Positions 15,804 to 25,182 of a stretch of DNA of 64,000 nt are shown here, piece after piece (the stretch's first letter is position 1; every line of letters begins with the position of its first letter). The notes under the pieces are model-generated. The model saw only the letters and a list, made by a program, of their open reading frames with translations, was not told the DNA's origin and did not search any database. The stretch is from the NCBI RefSeq assembly GCF_020733705.1, contig NZ_JAJFZM010000017.1, positions 62,001 through 126,000 of the forward strand, given 5' to 3'. This stretch comes from Nocardia australiensis. GTDB lineage: Bacteria > Actinomycetota > Actinomycetes > Mycobacteriales > Mycobacteriaceae. A program made the position numbers and the translations under genes.

Positions 15804-17201
15804 TCAGGCCGCGCTGGGAGCCTTACCCGGCACCTCGGTTCCCACCTGAGCCCAGCGACCTGATTCGGCTCGCCACACCACCGCCATCAGCCGCAACACC
15901 ATGAAAGCCACCAGACCCGACCATATTCCGGCGAGGCCCCAGTCGAATACCAGCGACAGCCAGATCGCGGGCAGGAAGCCGAGCACCGCCGCACCAAGAG
16001 TCGTGGTCCGCAGGTAAGCGGCGTCGCCGGCACCGAGCAGGACACCGTCGAGGGCGAAGACGATGCCCGCGACGGGGATGATGGCCACGAAGAACCACCA
16101 GGCGATATGGGTGCGATCGAGCACGGCGGGGTCGTCGGTGAACAGTTTCGGGATCAGCACCGCGCCCGCGGCGAAACATGCGGCCAGCATCAATGCGAAG
16201 ATCTCCGACCACCAGGTGACGCGGCGCGCCAGTCGGCGTGCGCCGCGCGCGTCACCGGCGCCGAGCGCCGCCCCGACCAGAGTCTGCGCGGCGATCGCGA
16301 GCGAATCCAGGGTCAGCGCAAGGAAATTCCAGAGCTGAAGGACCAACTGGTGCGCGGCCACCGAGGCGGCGCCGAAGCGCGACGCGACCGCCGCCGCGGA
16401 AACGAAACAGGCTTGGAAGGCGAGACTGCGCATGATCAAGTCACGGCCGAGCACCAATTGCGCGCACATCACCGTCCAGTGCGGCACCAGCGAAACGCGC
16501 GCACGCACGATCGCCATCAGGAACAGCATCGCCGTCACAGACTGACCGGCGACATTCGCTACCGCGGAGCCGGGTAGTTCCAGCCGTGGTGCGCCGAGCA
16601 GACCGTGCACCAGGATCGGACACAGCACGCCCGAAACCGATAGCCCGGCAACCACGAACGCCAGCGGCCGTCGTGTCTGCTGTACCCCGCGCAGCCAACC
16701 GTTGCCCGCCATCGCGACCAGGATCAACGGAACACCGAACAATGCGATCCGCACCCATCGCAGCGCCTGTTCTGCAATATCCCCGCCGCCCGCGATGGCG
16801 CTGGTCAATGGCACCGCGAAGATTTGCACCACAGCAAGAATCAGCGTGCCGAGTGCCACCGCGATCCACGTCGCCTGCACACCTTCGGCCACGGCGCCGC
16901 GCTCATCCCCCGCCCCGTGCCTACGCGCGGCACGCGCCGTGGTGCCGTAGGACAGGAAGGTCAGCTGCGAACTCACCTGCGCCAGAATCAATCCACCAAC
17001 CGCCAGGCCCGCCAGCGCCAAGGCTCCGAGCCGCCCGACCACCGCGAGATCGAACAGCAAGTAGATCGGCTCGGCGACCAGAACCCCGAGCGTCGGCACC
17101 GCGAGCCCGAGAATGCGTCGAGGTCCGGCCGCGGCCGCCGGATCGGAGTGCCCGTATTCGTTCCCGTCGACGACTGGGCTGCTCGGGTCCTCGATACTCA
17201 C
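15804..17201 (-). CDS. dinF: MATE-family efflux transporter (DinF-like)
   Basis: A 465-aa inner-membrane antiporter of the MATE superfamily with about twelve hydrophobic helices. It includes LAVPTLGVLVAEPIYLLFD at the first helix and AAHQLVLQLWNFLALTLDSL in the second half. The GTG start at 17201 is chosen because GGAGG precedes it by 5 nt; an upstream in-frame start at 17309 would add a cysteine- and serine-rich leader with no family support. In M. tuberculosis dinF adjoins nrnA; here the MptB-like gene and an IS remnant lie between them. Substrate unknown, presumably cationic drugs or metabolites. Confidence 0.9.
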   Translation of the reverse strand: MSIEDPSSPVVDGNEYGHSDPAAAAGPRRILGLAVPTLGVLVAEPIYLLFDLAVVGRLGALALAGLAVGGLILAQVSSQLTFLSYGTTARAARRHGAGDERGAVAEGVQATWIAVALGTLILAVVQIFAVPLTSAIAGGGDIAEQALRWVRIALFGVPLILVAMAGNGWLRGVQQTRRPLAFVVAGLSVSGVLCPILVHGLLGAPRLELPGSAVANVAGQSVTAMLFLMAIVRARVSLVPHWTVMCAQLVLGRDLIMRSLAFQACFVSAAAVASRFGAASVAAHQLVLQLWNFLALTLDSLAIAAQTLVGAALGAGDARGARRLARRVTWWSEIFALMLAACFAAGAVLIPKLFTDDPAVLDRTHIAWWFFVAIIPVAGIVFALDGVLLGAGDAAYLRTTTLGAAVLGFLPAIWLSLVFDWGLAGIWSGLVAFMVLRLMAVVWRAESGRWAQVGTEVPGKAPSAA

Positions 17202-17402
17202 GAATACCTCCCCATCACCGACTGTCACCGTCGCACAAGATATACCGCTGCGGCACGACAACCATCCTGTGCCGGAACTCGACGGGCAGCGCCGAGCGCT
17301 GTACGACACCGAAGGCCGCCATCCAGAGGTCCCGTGCCCGACCCACCATCCCGGTCGCGCGGACCGCGCCTCGAATACCCTGATCGCGACCGATTCCGAT
17401 GG

Positions 17403-17699
17403 TCACTGAGCCGGCCCGAGCAGGTGCCGCAACCGGTCGACATCACATCGACGGGAAAATGCTGCCTGGCTGCCGGCGTCCGAGTGGTGAATGAGTCCGG
17501 GCTCGATCGAGTGCCCGGGATGGCCGCGCCGCCACACAGCCATGTTCAGGGCATTGGACACCAGCGTGACCATCTTCGTGGCCGATACGGTCCATCCGGT
17601 CCAGGTCGACACGTAGGTGAAATCGGCTACCCATACCAGATTCGGTGCATCGGCGGTGAAGTCGCTGTTGAGTTTGTCCCCTGCACGCACGCCGTCCTT
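17403..17699 (-). pseudogene. IS3-family transposase (OrfB, integrase core) remnant
   Basis: The minus-strand frame reads AGDKLNSDFTADAPNLVW, then VADFTYVSTWTGW, and later NALNMAVWRRGH and LIHHSDAGSQ. These are characteristic pieces of the IS3-family OrfB catalytic domain and include the first Asp (VADFTYV) and second Asp (HHSDAGSQ) of DDE. About 20 residues normally found between TWxGW and VSATKMV are missing. The frame loses similarity right after SDAGSQ, so the last catalytic Glu is gone. There is no intact start, OrfA or clear terminal repeats. The fragment overlaps the 3' end of the MptB-like gene in another frame. Confidence 0.8.
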
Positions 17700-19441
17700 C
17701 CCTCCACTCCCAGCGTGGTGGTGGGCGCCGGGATCGTCGTTACCGGGATCGCGGTGGACGATGTGGTCACCGCATCGAGGGCGGCGGCCGGTGTCGATCG
17801 CAGGCGCAGCGGGTCGACGGTGCGCAGCGAGAGCGCCGCGACCACCGCGGCGAAGGTGGCCGCGGCCACGTGCCAGAAGTTGTACAGGCCGTGGTTCCCG
17901 TCCGGGTTGAAGATCAACATCAACCAGGTACACAGGCCGACCAGCACCATCAAGGTGGTGGTGGACAGGGCGAATCCGGCGGCCAACGCCAGCGGCCACG
18001 AGTAGTACCAGGGCAGCGCGGCGGGAGACAGGATGACGATGCAGACAAACGCGATCATGATGCCTAGCACGGCCTCGCGCTCACTGTGTTTGAACCGCCA
18101 CCAAGTCCAGGCCAGGGTCGCGGCGAGGACGAGCATGCAGATCGCCCGGATCGGGTCGATGACCTGATCTCGCGTCAGCGGGGTCACCCAGGTGACCATA
18201 TGGGCTAGGAGGGTCGGCAACGACAGCCAGTTGAATATCTTCTTCGATCCGGATAGTGCGGTCAGCCAGCCGATCCCCACGCCCGCAACTGCCGAGGCCG
18301 CCACGAACACCACGGTGAATACGGTCAGGCCGAGCCCGGCGATCCGGGCGAACATCGCGAGCGGGTGCGGCAGCACCTCACCGCCGGCGTCATCGTCTGC
18401 GGCGCTTTCGGCAGGCAGCGCGGCGCGGCGCTCCCGTTCGTGCACCATCCAGATCCACACCAGGAAGGGCAGCGCTATACCGGCTGTGGCTTTGATCGCC
18501 ACCGCGATCGCGAGCACCACGATGCCCGCGACATGATGACGTTCCAGCACCAACGCGATCGCCGCGCACATCAGCCCGACCATCAGCAGCTCGTTGTGCA
18601 CGCCGCCGATCAGATGGATCAGCACCAGCGGGTTCAGTACTGCCAGCCACAGCGCAACCGTCGGCTTACCGCCCAGATGCTTGGTCAGATAGGGGACCGC
18701 CCACGTCATCAGCACCAGGCCGGGCAGCATCACCAGCCGCAGCGCGATCGTCCCGGCCACCACGCTGTCGCCGGTGACGGCGGTGATGGCGCGGCCGATC
18801 AGCAGGAAGATCGGGCCGTACGGCGCCGTGGTGGTGGTCCAGACGGAGCTCACATTGTCCAGCAGCACACCGGGATTGGCGACCGGGCCGACCGCATATG
18901 GGTCGAAGCCGTCGCGCAGCAGTGCGCCCTGGGCCAGGTAGGAGTAGGCGTCGCGGCTGAACATGGGAGCCGCGAAGAGCAGTGGGAAGGTCCAAATGCC
19001 CACAATGGCCCGTAGTTCGTTCAGCGTCACCTCGGCACCGGGGCGGTCACCAGCCCCGATAGTGGTGCGGCCGAGCCGCACCCAGGAGATGATCATCAGC
19101 AGCACGCCGATCCAGATGAGGATCGTGGACAGCGCGTAGCCGTGGCCGAAGCGCATCCAGGACAGGTGTAGGGCTTCCAGCAGCGGGTCGTGTATGCGGG
19201 TGGCTCCTGCGCCGAAGCCGCCGAAGGTGATCATGATCGCGCCGAGGAAACCCCATAACGCCGCATGCCCCTCGGCGCTGCGGGCGAAGTCGGCGGAAGT
19301 GCGCATCCAGTAGCGGAACCCGGACCGTGGCGCAGCGTCAACAACGGGGTCGGAGCTGCGGTCGGCCGCACTATGGGGTGCTGTGGTTATCGAACCATTC
19401 ATCTTGGGTGCGGCAACAGCGCGGGTTTCGGGGTATGCCAT
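17627..19441 (-). CDS. Polyprenol-phosphomannose-dependent alpha-(1->6)-mannosyltransferase (MptB-like)
   Basis: A 604-aa polytopic membrane glycosyltransferase of the GT-C type. It resembles MptB, which elongates the lipomannan/lipoarabinomannan mannan backbone using polyprenyl-phosphate mannose on the outer face of the membrane. An extracytoplasmic loop with the probable catalytic acidic residue is in FSRDAYSYLAQGALLRDGFD. GGVHNELLMVGLMCAAIAL and LPWYYSWPLALAAG are other family-like segments, and there are about 12 hydrophobic helices. The last roughly 22 residues (after TTTLGVEGR) read through the IS3 fragment in a different frame, so the native C terminus has been replaced. The core is intact and probably functional. 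Confidence 0.8.
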   Translation of the reverse strand: MAYPETRAVAAPKMNGSITTAPHSAADRSSDPVVDAAPRSGFRYWMRTSADFARSAEGHAALWGFLGAIMITFGGFGAGATRIHDPLLEALHLSWMRFGHGYALSTILIWIGVLLMIISWVRLGRTTIGAGDRPGAEVTLNELRAIVGIWTFPLLFAAPMFSRDAYSYLAQGALLRDGFDPYAVGPVANPGVLLDNVSSVWTTTTAPYGPIFLLIGRAITAVTGDSVVAGTIALRLVMLPGLVLMTWAVPYLTKHLGGKPTVALWLAVLNPLVLIHLIGGVHNELLMVGLMCAAIALVLERHHVAGIVVLAIAVAIKATAGIALPFLVWIWMVHERERRAALPAESAADDDAGGEVLPHPLAMFARIAGLGLTVFTVVFVAASAVAGVGIGWLTALSGSKKIFNWLSLPTLLAHMVTWVTPLTRDQVIDPIRAICMLVLAATLAWTWWRFKHSEREAVLGIMIAFVCIVILSPAALPWYYSWPLALAAGFALSTTTLMVLVGLCTWLMLIFNPDGNHGLYNFWHVAAATFAAVVAALSLRTVDPLRLRSTPAAALDAVTTSSTAIPVTTIPAPTTTLGVEGRTACVQGTNSTATSPPMHRIWYG

Positions 19442-19689
19442 GTGTTGTCGGTCCCCCCGGAATGGTTGGCGGTCGCAACCGCGAGCGGAAGGTCGGTGCC
19501 TCGTTTACGGCTTTACTGCCGCACCCTATCCCGCCGGTGCTCGCGGCATCGACTCTAGCGTGCCCGGGGGCACCGAGCACGCGGTTTGCCGCCGGTTTCC
19601 CGGACAGCATTGTGGTGGGCAGCACAATGTCCGGAGTGGTGCCGCAACCGGCGTGGTTGAATCCGCCCTGTGCACGCGGGTCAGGTCGT

Positions 19690-20706
19690 TCACCCGAGGG
19701 CAGCCAGCAGCGCGGCGACAATGGTTTCCGGGGTGCCATCGGTGGTGTATCCGGCGGCGAAACGGTGGCCGCCGCCACCGAGCGCGGTCGCTATCTCCGC
19801 AACATCGACACCATCGTGCGCGCCGGGTGCGCTGTCACGCGAGCGCAACGACACGATCCAGCGGTCGGAGACGGTGCGCGACTGTTTGAAGACCGCCGCC
19901 ACCCCCGCCTCTGCCGTGGTGCGGACGATATCCACGACACTCTCCACCTCTTCCGAACGCACGTCGGCCACCTCATCGCGGCGTACGAACACGTACACCA
20001 GCCCGATGCCGCCGCGTGCCTCGGGCACCAACTCGGCGGTGCCGAGCACGCGCGAGAGCATCGGAAGCCAATGGAACGTATGCGTATCCATCAGCGTGCG
20101 GGAGATCTCCGCGCCATCGATGCCGGTGGACAACAGCCGCTCGGCCAGCAGATGGGTTCCGGGACGAACCCACCGGAACGAACCGGTGTCGGTAACCAGC
20201 CCGGCGAACAAACAGTGGGCAAGTTCAGGATCGATCGGCACCGGCCATTCGTCGAGGACACGCATGACGATGCTGGTCGTCGACTCCGCGCTGGGGTCGA
20301 TGATGTTGATCTTCCCGAATCTGGTGTTGGAGCGGTGATGATCGAGTACCAATATCGTTGCGGCACCAGGCAATCGATCGGCCAGCGCACCGAGCCTGCC
20401 GACGCTGCCGCAATCCACCGCGACGAGCAGATCCACCTCGTGGGGCACCTGCTCAGGCGCGACCAAATGGTGCACGCCCGGCAGCGAACGCATGGACAAT
20501 GGCAGCTCGGCCGGTTCCGCGAACGACACCCACACCGGGACGCCACGACGATGCAGCACCAGCGCCAATGCCAGCCCGCTGCCGATGGTGTCGGCATCGG
20601 GCTGGACATGACAAACAATCGTCACCGACCGCGCCGCCGTCAGCGCTGCGACCGCGGCGCCGAGATCCAACGTCCCGGCATCGACCGCTTCGGGCATCGT
20701 CGTCAT
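19690..20706 (-). CDS. nrnA: Bifunctional oligoribonuclease / PAP phosphatase
   Basis: A 338-aa DHH-DHHA1 phosphoesterase that degrades nanoRNAs and 3'-phosphoadenosine 5'-phosphate, and in mycobacteria also acts on cyclic-di-nucleotide products. Motifs are CHVQPDADTIGSGLAL (DxD), VAVDCGSVGRLG, LVLDHHRSNTRFG (DHH) and the DHHA1 glycine motif GGGGHRFAAGY at the C terminus. ATG 20706 lies 13 nt after the rbfA stop; the upstream extension only overlaps rbfA and is not credible. It belongs to the rimP-to-nrnA translation/RNA cluster. Confidence 0.93.
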   Translation of the reverse strand: MTTMPEAVDAGTLDLGAAVAALTAARSVTIVCHVQPDADTIGSGLALALVLHRRGVPVWVSFAEPAELPLSMRSLPGVHHLVAPEQVPHEVDLLVAVDCGSVGRLGALADRLPGAATILVLDHHRSNTRFGKINIIDPSAESTTSIVMRVLDEWPVPIDPELAHCLFAGLVTDTGSFRWVRPGTHLLAERLLSTGIDGAEISRTLMDTHTFHWLPMLSRVLGTAELVPEARGGIGLVYVFVRRDEVADVRSEEVESVVDIVRTTAEAGVAAVFKQSRTVSDRWIVSLRSRDSAPGAHDGVDVAEIATALGGGGHRFAAGYTTDGTPETIVAALLAALG

Positions 20707-20719
20707 CAGATACCGCAAG

Positions 20720-21163
20720 TCACTCGTCGGTGTCGCGTTCGACCTTGTAGGGGTCGGAATCACCGGCATGAGTGGCATTCGCCGCCACCTTCGCCACCGC
20801 CTCGTCGGCGGCTCTGGCCTTGGCCAGTAGCTCTTCCATATCCCGCGCGACATCGGGAACCTTGTCGAGCACGAAGGCCAGCGTCGGGGTGAACTTCACG
20901 CCGGTTCCGGCGCCCACCTTCGAACGCAGCACGCCCTTCGCCTTCTCCAGGCCCGCGGCGGCACCCGCGTAATCCGGTTCGGTGTCCAGGGTTTCACCCA
21001 GCACCGTGTAATACACCGTCGCCTCGCGCAGATCGCCGGAGACCTTGGCGTCGGTGATCGTCACGAAATTGAGCCGCGGATCCTTCACCTCGTGTTCGAT
21101 CGCGGTCGCCACGATCGCGGAAATCCGCTTGGCGAGTCGGCGTGCCCTGGCTTGATCCACCAT
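20720..21163 (-). CDS. rbfA: 30S ribosome-binding factor A
   Basis: RbfA is a KH-fold protein needed for late 30S maturation and cold adaptation, contacting 16S rRNA near the 5' helix. The 147-aa protein begins MVDQARARRLAKRISAIVAT and shows VKDPRLNFVTITDAKVSGD and LRSKVGAGTGVKFTPTLAFVLD, the usual core. GAGGAGGG precedes ATG 21163. It sits between the DUF503 gene and nrnA, as in other actinobacteria. The short charged C-terminal tail is variable in the family. Confidence 0.95.
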   Translation of the reverse strand: MVDQARARRLAKRISAIVATAIEHEVKDPRLNFVTITDAKVSGDLREATVYYTVLGETLDTEPDYAGAAAGLEKAKGVLRSKVGAGTGVKFTPTLAFVLDKVPDVARDMEELLAKARAADEAVAKVAANATHAGDSDPYKVERDTDE

Positions 21164-21199
21164 GGCTGAACCCTCCTCACTACTAACTTGTTCAGCTTG

Positions 21200-21490
21200 T
21201 CAGTCTTCGGGCCCGAAGATCCTGCGGCGCACTGCCAGCAACTCTAGCTCCGGACGGGCGGCAACGTGCCGCTCACACTTGTCGAGTACCTCGGTAAGGT
21301 GATCCATTCCGGCACTGACCATGGCGACTCCCAGCAGCGAGCGGCGATGCCGATCGTGCTCCCCGCCCTCAGTGGCGCTCACGCCGAAGCGCTGCAATTC
21401 AGCCAAAACCGGCCGGATCACCGAGCGCTTCTGCTTCAGCGAATGAACATCGCCGAGCAGGATGTCGAACTCCAGTGCACCGAGGTACAC
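21200..21490 (-). CDS. DUF503 (YlxP-like) family protein
   Basis: A roughly 96-aa protein with the DUF503 signature GALEFDILLGDVHSLKQKRS, then VIRPVLAELQRFGVSATE. The GTG at 21490 gives the usual MYLGALEFD start, with AGAGG six nt upstream; longer starts at 21496 and 21523 are possible. DUF503/YlxP proteins are typically encoded between infB and rbfA, exactly as here, and are linked to ribosome maturation, but the molecular role is unsettled. It lies 36 nt upstream of rbfA. Confidence 0.85.
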   Translation of the reverse strand: MYLGALEFDILLGDVHSLKQKRSVIRPVLAELQRFGVSATEGGEHDRHRRSLLGVAMVSAGMDHLTEVLDKCERHVAARPELELLAVRRRIFGPED

Positions 21491-21598
21491 GCACACCTCT
21501 TCAGTTCTGCGATATCGAAACAATGGAACCGGTAGACCGCGCCCGCCCGAGCCCCGGTTTCACACCGGGTCACGGGCAGGCGCGACGCTATGCGGCTA

Positions 21599-24595
21599 TC
21601 AGTCGCGCGGCTTCTCGCGCAACTCGTATGCCTCGATGATGTCGCCTTCCTTGATGTCGGAGTAGGTGACGGTCATACCGCATTCGAAGCCCTCACGGAC
21701 CTCTACGGCGTCGTCCTTCTCACGCTTCAAGGAGGAAATCGTCATCGTCTCGGCGATCACCAGGTTGTCACGCAGCAACCTGGCCTTCGCATTGCGCTTG
21801 ACCGAACCCGAGGTGACCATGCAGCCCGCGATATTGCCGATCTTGGAGGACCGGAAGATCGCGCGGATCTCGGCGCGACCGAGCTCGACCTCTTCGTAGA
21901 TCGGCTTGAGCATGCCCTTGAGGGCCTTCTCGATCTCATCGATGGCCTGGTAGATCACCGAGTAGTACCGGATGTCCACACCTTCGCGGTTGGCCAGCTC
22001 GGTCGCCTTGCCCTCGGCACGGACGTTGAACCCGATGATGATCGCGTTCGACGCCGACGCCAGGTTGACGTTGGTCTCGGTGACACCACCGACACCGCGG
22101 TCGATGACCCGCAGCCGCACCTCGTCGTCCACCTGGATACCGAGTAGCGCCTCTTCGAGGGCCTCGACGGTACCGGAGTTGTCGCCCTTGAGGATCAGGT
22201 TCAGCTCCGAAGTCTCCTTCAGTGCGGCATCCAGATCTTCCAGGCTGATCCGCTTGCGGCTACGCGCGGCCAGCGCGTTGCGCTTGCGCGCATTGCGGCG
22301 GTCGGCGATCTGGCGTGCGATGCGGTCCTCGTCGACAACCAGGAGGTTGTCACCAGCGCCCGGCACCGACGTGAAGCCGATGACTTGGACCGGCCGCGAC
22401 GGCAACGCCGCGAGGACGTCCTCGCCGTGCTCGTCGACCATGCGACGGACACGACCATAGGCGTCGCCAGCCACGATCGAGTCGCCGACCCGCAGCGTGC
22501 CGCGCTGGATGAGCACGGTCGCCACCGGGCCACGGCCGCGGTCGAGATGCGCCTCGATGGCGACACCCTGAGCATCCATGTCCGGGTTGGCACGCAGATC
22601 GAGCGATGCGTCCGCAGTCAGCACGACCGCTTCCAGCAGCGCCTCGATATTGGTGCCCTGCCTGGCGGAGATGTTGACGAACATGGTGTCGCCGCCGTAC
22701 TCCTCGGCCACCAGACCGTATTCGGTCAGCTGCTGGCGGACCTTGTCCGGGTTCGCGCCTTCCTTATCGATCTTGTTGACCGCCACCACGATCGGCACAT
22801 CGGCGGCCTGCGCGTGGTTGATCGCTTCCACCGTCTGCGGCATGACGCCGTCATCGGCCGCGACCACGAGGATCGCGATATCGGTGGCCTTCGCACCACG
22901 GGCACGCATGGCGGTGAACGCCTCGTGACCCGGGGTGTCGATGAAGGTGATCAGTCGATCTTCGTCGTTGACGTGCGTCAGCACCTGGTAGGCACCGATG
23001 TGCTGGGTGATGCCACCGGCCTCGCCCTCGCGGACGTTGGCCTTACGGATGGTGTCCAGCAGTCGGGTCTTACCGTGGTCGACGTGACCCATGACGGTCA
23101 CCACCGGCGGCCTGATCTGCAGGTCTTCCTCGCCACCCTCGTCCTCGCCGTAGGTGAGGTCGAAGCTTTCCAGCAGCTCGCGGTCCTCGTCCTCGGGGCT
23201 GACGACGTGCACGACGTAGTTCATCTCGCTGCCGAGCAGCTCGAGGGTCTCGTCGTTCACCGACTGGGTCGCGGTGACCATTTCGCCAAGATTGAACAGC
23301 GCCTGGACCAGTGAGGCCGGGTTGGCGTCGATCTTCTCCGCGAAGTCCGACAGCGACGCACCGCGGGCGAGACGGATGATCTCGCCGTTGCCGCGTGGCA
23401 GCCGCACGCCGCCGACGGCGGGCGCCTGCATGTTTTCGTACTCGGCGCGCTTCGCCCGCTTCGACTTGCGGCCACGACGGACCGCGCCACCGGGACGACC
23501 GAACGCACCGGCAGCACCGCCACGTCCACCCGGGCCACCGGGACGACCACCGCCGCCACCGGGACGACCACGGAAACCACCGGCCGCGGGCGCACCGGCA
23601 CCGGGCGCACCCGTGCCGCCACCGCCACCGGGACCGCCGCGGTAGCCACCGCCACCGCCACCACCCGGACGACCGCCGGGACCACCCGGACGACCGCCGG
23701 GACCACCGGGACGACCGCCACCGGCGCCGCCACCCGGACCCGGACGGGCCGAACGAGCGGGCATGGCACCGGGATTCGGACGCGGCGGCATCGAGCCGGG
23801 GCTCGGACGCGGGCCACCGGGACGCGCGCCACCCTGCCCCGCGGCCGGACGGGCACCGCCCTGGCCGGGAGCCGGACGCGCGCCACCCTGTGCGGGGCCG
23901 GGACGCGGGCCGTGCCCGGGGCCCGGGCGAGGTCCACCCTGGCTCGGGGCCGGACGCGGCGCCGGACGCTCACGCTCGGGAGCCGAGGAATAGGGATTGT
24001 TGCCGACCCGAGGGGTCTTGGGGCCGGGCTTCGGGCCACCAGAGGCGCCACCGGGACGCGGGCCGGAGGCCGGTGCCGGAGCACCCGGACGCTGCTGCTG
24101 ACCGGGACGCGGACCACCAGGGGTCGGTCGCGGACCGGTCGGCGCCGCCTTGGCGACGGGCGCCGACGGCGCGGCGTCCGATACTGGCGCGGACTCACGT
24201 GCGACGGGCGCGGCCGGTGCCGGCTTCGCCGCCGGGCCTGGGCGCACCGCATCGGCGGGCCGAGCGGCGGGCACGACGGTCTCCTTCGCGGCGGGCGCCC
24301 CGGGGGGGACGGCCGGAGCCGGGGTACGCGGGCCCGGACGAGGGCCGCCTGGTGTCGGCTTGGCGGCCGGACGGGCCGCCGAGGTAGCTCCGGGACGCGC
24401 CTCGGTCCTGGATGCTCCGTTGGTCGGTGCGGACTTCGCCGCGACCGACTCGCGCAGCCGACGCGCGACGGGTGCTTCCACCGTCGAGGATGCCGACTTC
24501 ACGAACTCGCCCTGCTCCTTGAGCTTCGCGAGTAGTTCCTTACTTGTGACTCCGAGTTCTTTGGCCAACTCGTGCACGCGGGCCTTGCCTGCCAC
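21599..24595 (-). CDS. infB: Translation initiation factor IF-2
   Basis: IF-2 is the GTPase that places initiator tRNA on the 30S subunit and promotes subunit joining. The 998-aa protein has the N-terminal IF2N domain (KARVHELAKELGVTSKELLA) and a very long Gly/Pro/Arg-rich linker (about residues 60-370). A second IF2N-like block follows, then the G domain: GHVDHGKTRLLD, DTPGHEAFTAM, NKIDKEG. Domains II-IV with SGTVEALEEALLG and VTYSDIKEGDIIEAYE complete it. GTG 24595 follows GAGGAGAG and gives the family start MAGKARVHEL. The linker DNA is internally repetitive. Confidence 0.96.
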   Translation of the reverse strand: MAGKARVHELAKELGVTSKELLAKLKEQGEFVKSASSTVEAPVARRLRESVAAKSAPTNGASRTEARPGATSAARPAAKPTPGGPRPGPRTPAPAVPPGAPAAKETVVPAARPADAVRPGPAAKPAPAAPVARESAPVSDAAPSAPVAKAAPTGPRPTPGGPRPGQQQRPGAPAPASGPRPGGASGGPKPGPKTPRVGNNPYSSAPERERPAPRPAPSQGGPRPGPGHGPRPGPAQGGARPAPGQGGARPAAGQGGARPGGPRPSPGSMPPRPNPGAMPARSARPGPGGGAGGGRPGGPGGRPGGPGGRPGGGGGGGYRGGPGGGGGTGAPGAGAPAAGGFRGRPGGGGGRPGGPGGRGGAAGAFGRPGGAVRRGRKSKRAKRAEYENMQAPAVGGVRLPRGNGEIIRLARGASLSDFAEKIDANPASLVQALFNLGEMVTATQSVNDETLELLGSEMNYVVHVVSPEDEDRELLESFDLTYGEDEGGEEDLQIRPPVVTVMGHVDHGKTRLLDTIRKANVREGEAGGITQHIGAYQVLTHVNDEDRLITFIDTPGHEAFTAMRARGAKATDIAILVVAADDGVMPQTVEAINHAQAADVPIVVAVNKIDKEGANPDKVRQQLTEYGLVAEEYGGDTMFVNISARQGTNIEALLEAVVLTADASLDLRANPDMDAQGVAIEAHLDRGRGPVATVLIQRGTLRVGDSIVAGDAYGRVRRMVDEHGEDVLAALPSRPVQVIGFTSVPGAGDNLLVVDEDRIARQIADRRNARKRNALAARSRKRISLEDLDAALKETSELNLILKGDNSGTVEALEEALLGIQVDDEVRLRVIDRGVGGVTETNVNLASASNAIIIGFNVRAEGKATELANREGVDIRYYSVIYQAIDEIEKALKGMLKPIYEEVELGRAEIRAIFRSSKIGNIAGCMVTSGSVKRNAKARLLRDNLVIAETMTISSLKREKDDAVEVREGFECGMTVTYSDIKEGDIIEAYELREKPRD

Positions 24596-24703
24596 TGCTC
24601 TCCTCACTGAGAGGTCGAGCAGTGCCTCCGCCTAGGGAAGGCGGGCCCGCACGACCTCGGGTTATCTCCGATGGACGTTCATCGTTGGTGCTTCACGGTG
24701 TGC

Positions 24704-25036
24704 TCATGAGTGCTCGTGCCTGTTCTCGAGGTACTTCTCCAGGGCTGAGATATCCAGATGTCCGGACACTCGTAGTGCTCTGCCGAATGCTCGACGCCGC
24801 TGCGCCGCGCTCAAACAAACCGAAACGGGGTGCATCCAGGCACCCCGTCCGGGAAGTCTGCGCTGCGGATCGGGAACAACCACAGCAACCTCGCAACCGT
24901 CACCGGCTTCGGATTCCCGCACCACGATCCGTAACAAATCGGCGGCCAACTCTCGCTTCCGACATCCGATGCACGTTCGCACCGGGGCTGCCGGACGCCG
25001 GGGCGCCGCAGGCTGCTGGGTGGTGCGTTCGGACAT
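24704..25036 (-). CDS. ylxR: YlxR family RNA/DNA-binding protein (DUF448)
   Basis: A 110-aa YlxR protein encoded between nusA and infB, the standard position. The signature CIGCRKRELAADLLRIVV, followed by RRLPGRGAWMHPVSVCLSAA and RRAFGRALR, is clear. YlxR homologues have been reported to bind RNA (including RNase P in some bacteria) or to act as regulators. The start at ATG 25036 is a choice within a longer open frame that overlaps nusA in another phase. The N-terminal 20 residues are low complexity (TTQQPAAPRRPAAP). Confidence 0.88.
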   Translation of the reverse strand: MSERTTQQPAAPRRPAAPVRTCIGCRKRELAADLLRIVVRESEAGDGCEVAVVVPDPQRRLPGRGAWMHPVSVCLSAAQRRRAFGRALRVSGHLDISALEKYLENRHEHS

Positions 25037-25182
25037 CGAAGCCGAAGGCTCGCGCTGAACCTCAGACCACTCTACCGCTGCCCCGGCCCGAACACCGAAC
25101 CCCGCCCCCGTGGAAGTTATCAACCTGTCATCCGCAGGCCCCGCCGTCAGGCTGGTTGGCGGCTCGCCGGACGCGGTATCGG

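Noticed and set aside
17215..17406. 63-codon open frame beside the IS3 remnant
   Set aside because: No domain, no convincing ribosome site and partial overlap with the MATE leader; it is more likely debris of the IS insertion.
23257..24252. Long open frames antisense or out of frame to infB
   Set aside because: They are created by the repetitive GC-rich linker of infB; composition is nearly all Arg/Pro/Val or Arg/His.
24628..24644. Small hairpin in the infB leader as a riboswitch or attenuator
   Set aside because: Only a 6-bp stem (CCGCCT/AGGCGG) without alternative pairing or a U-tract; too weak to call.
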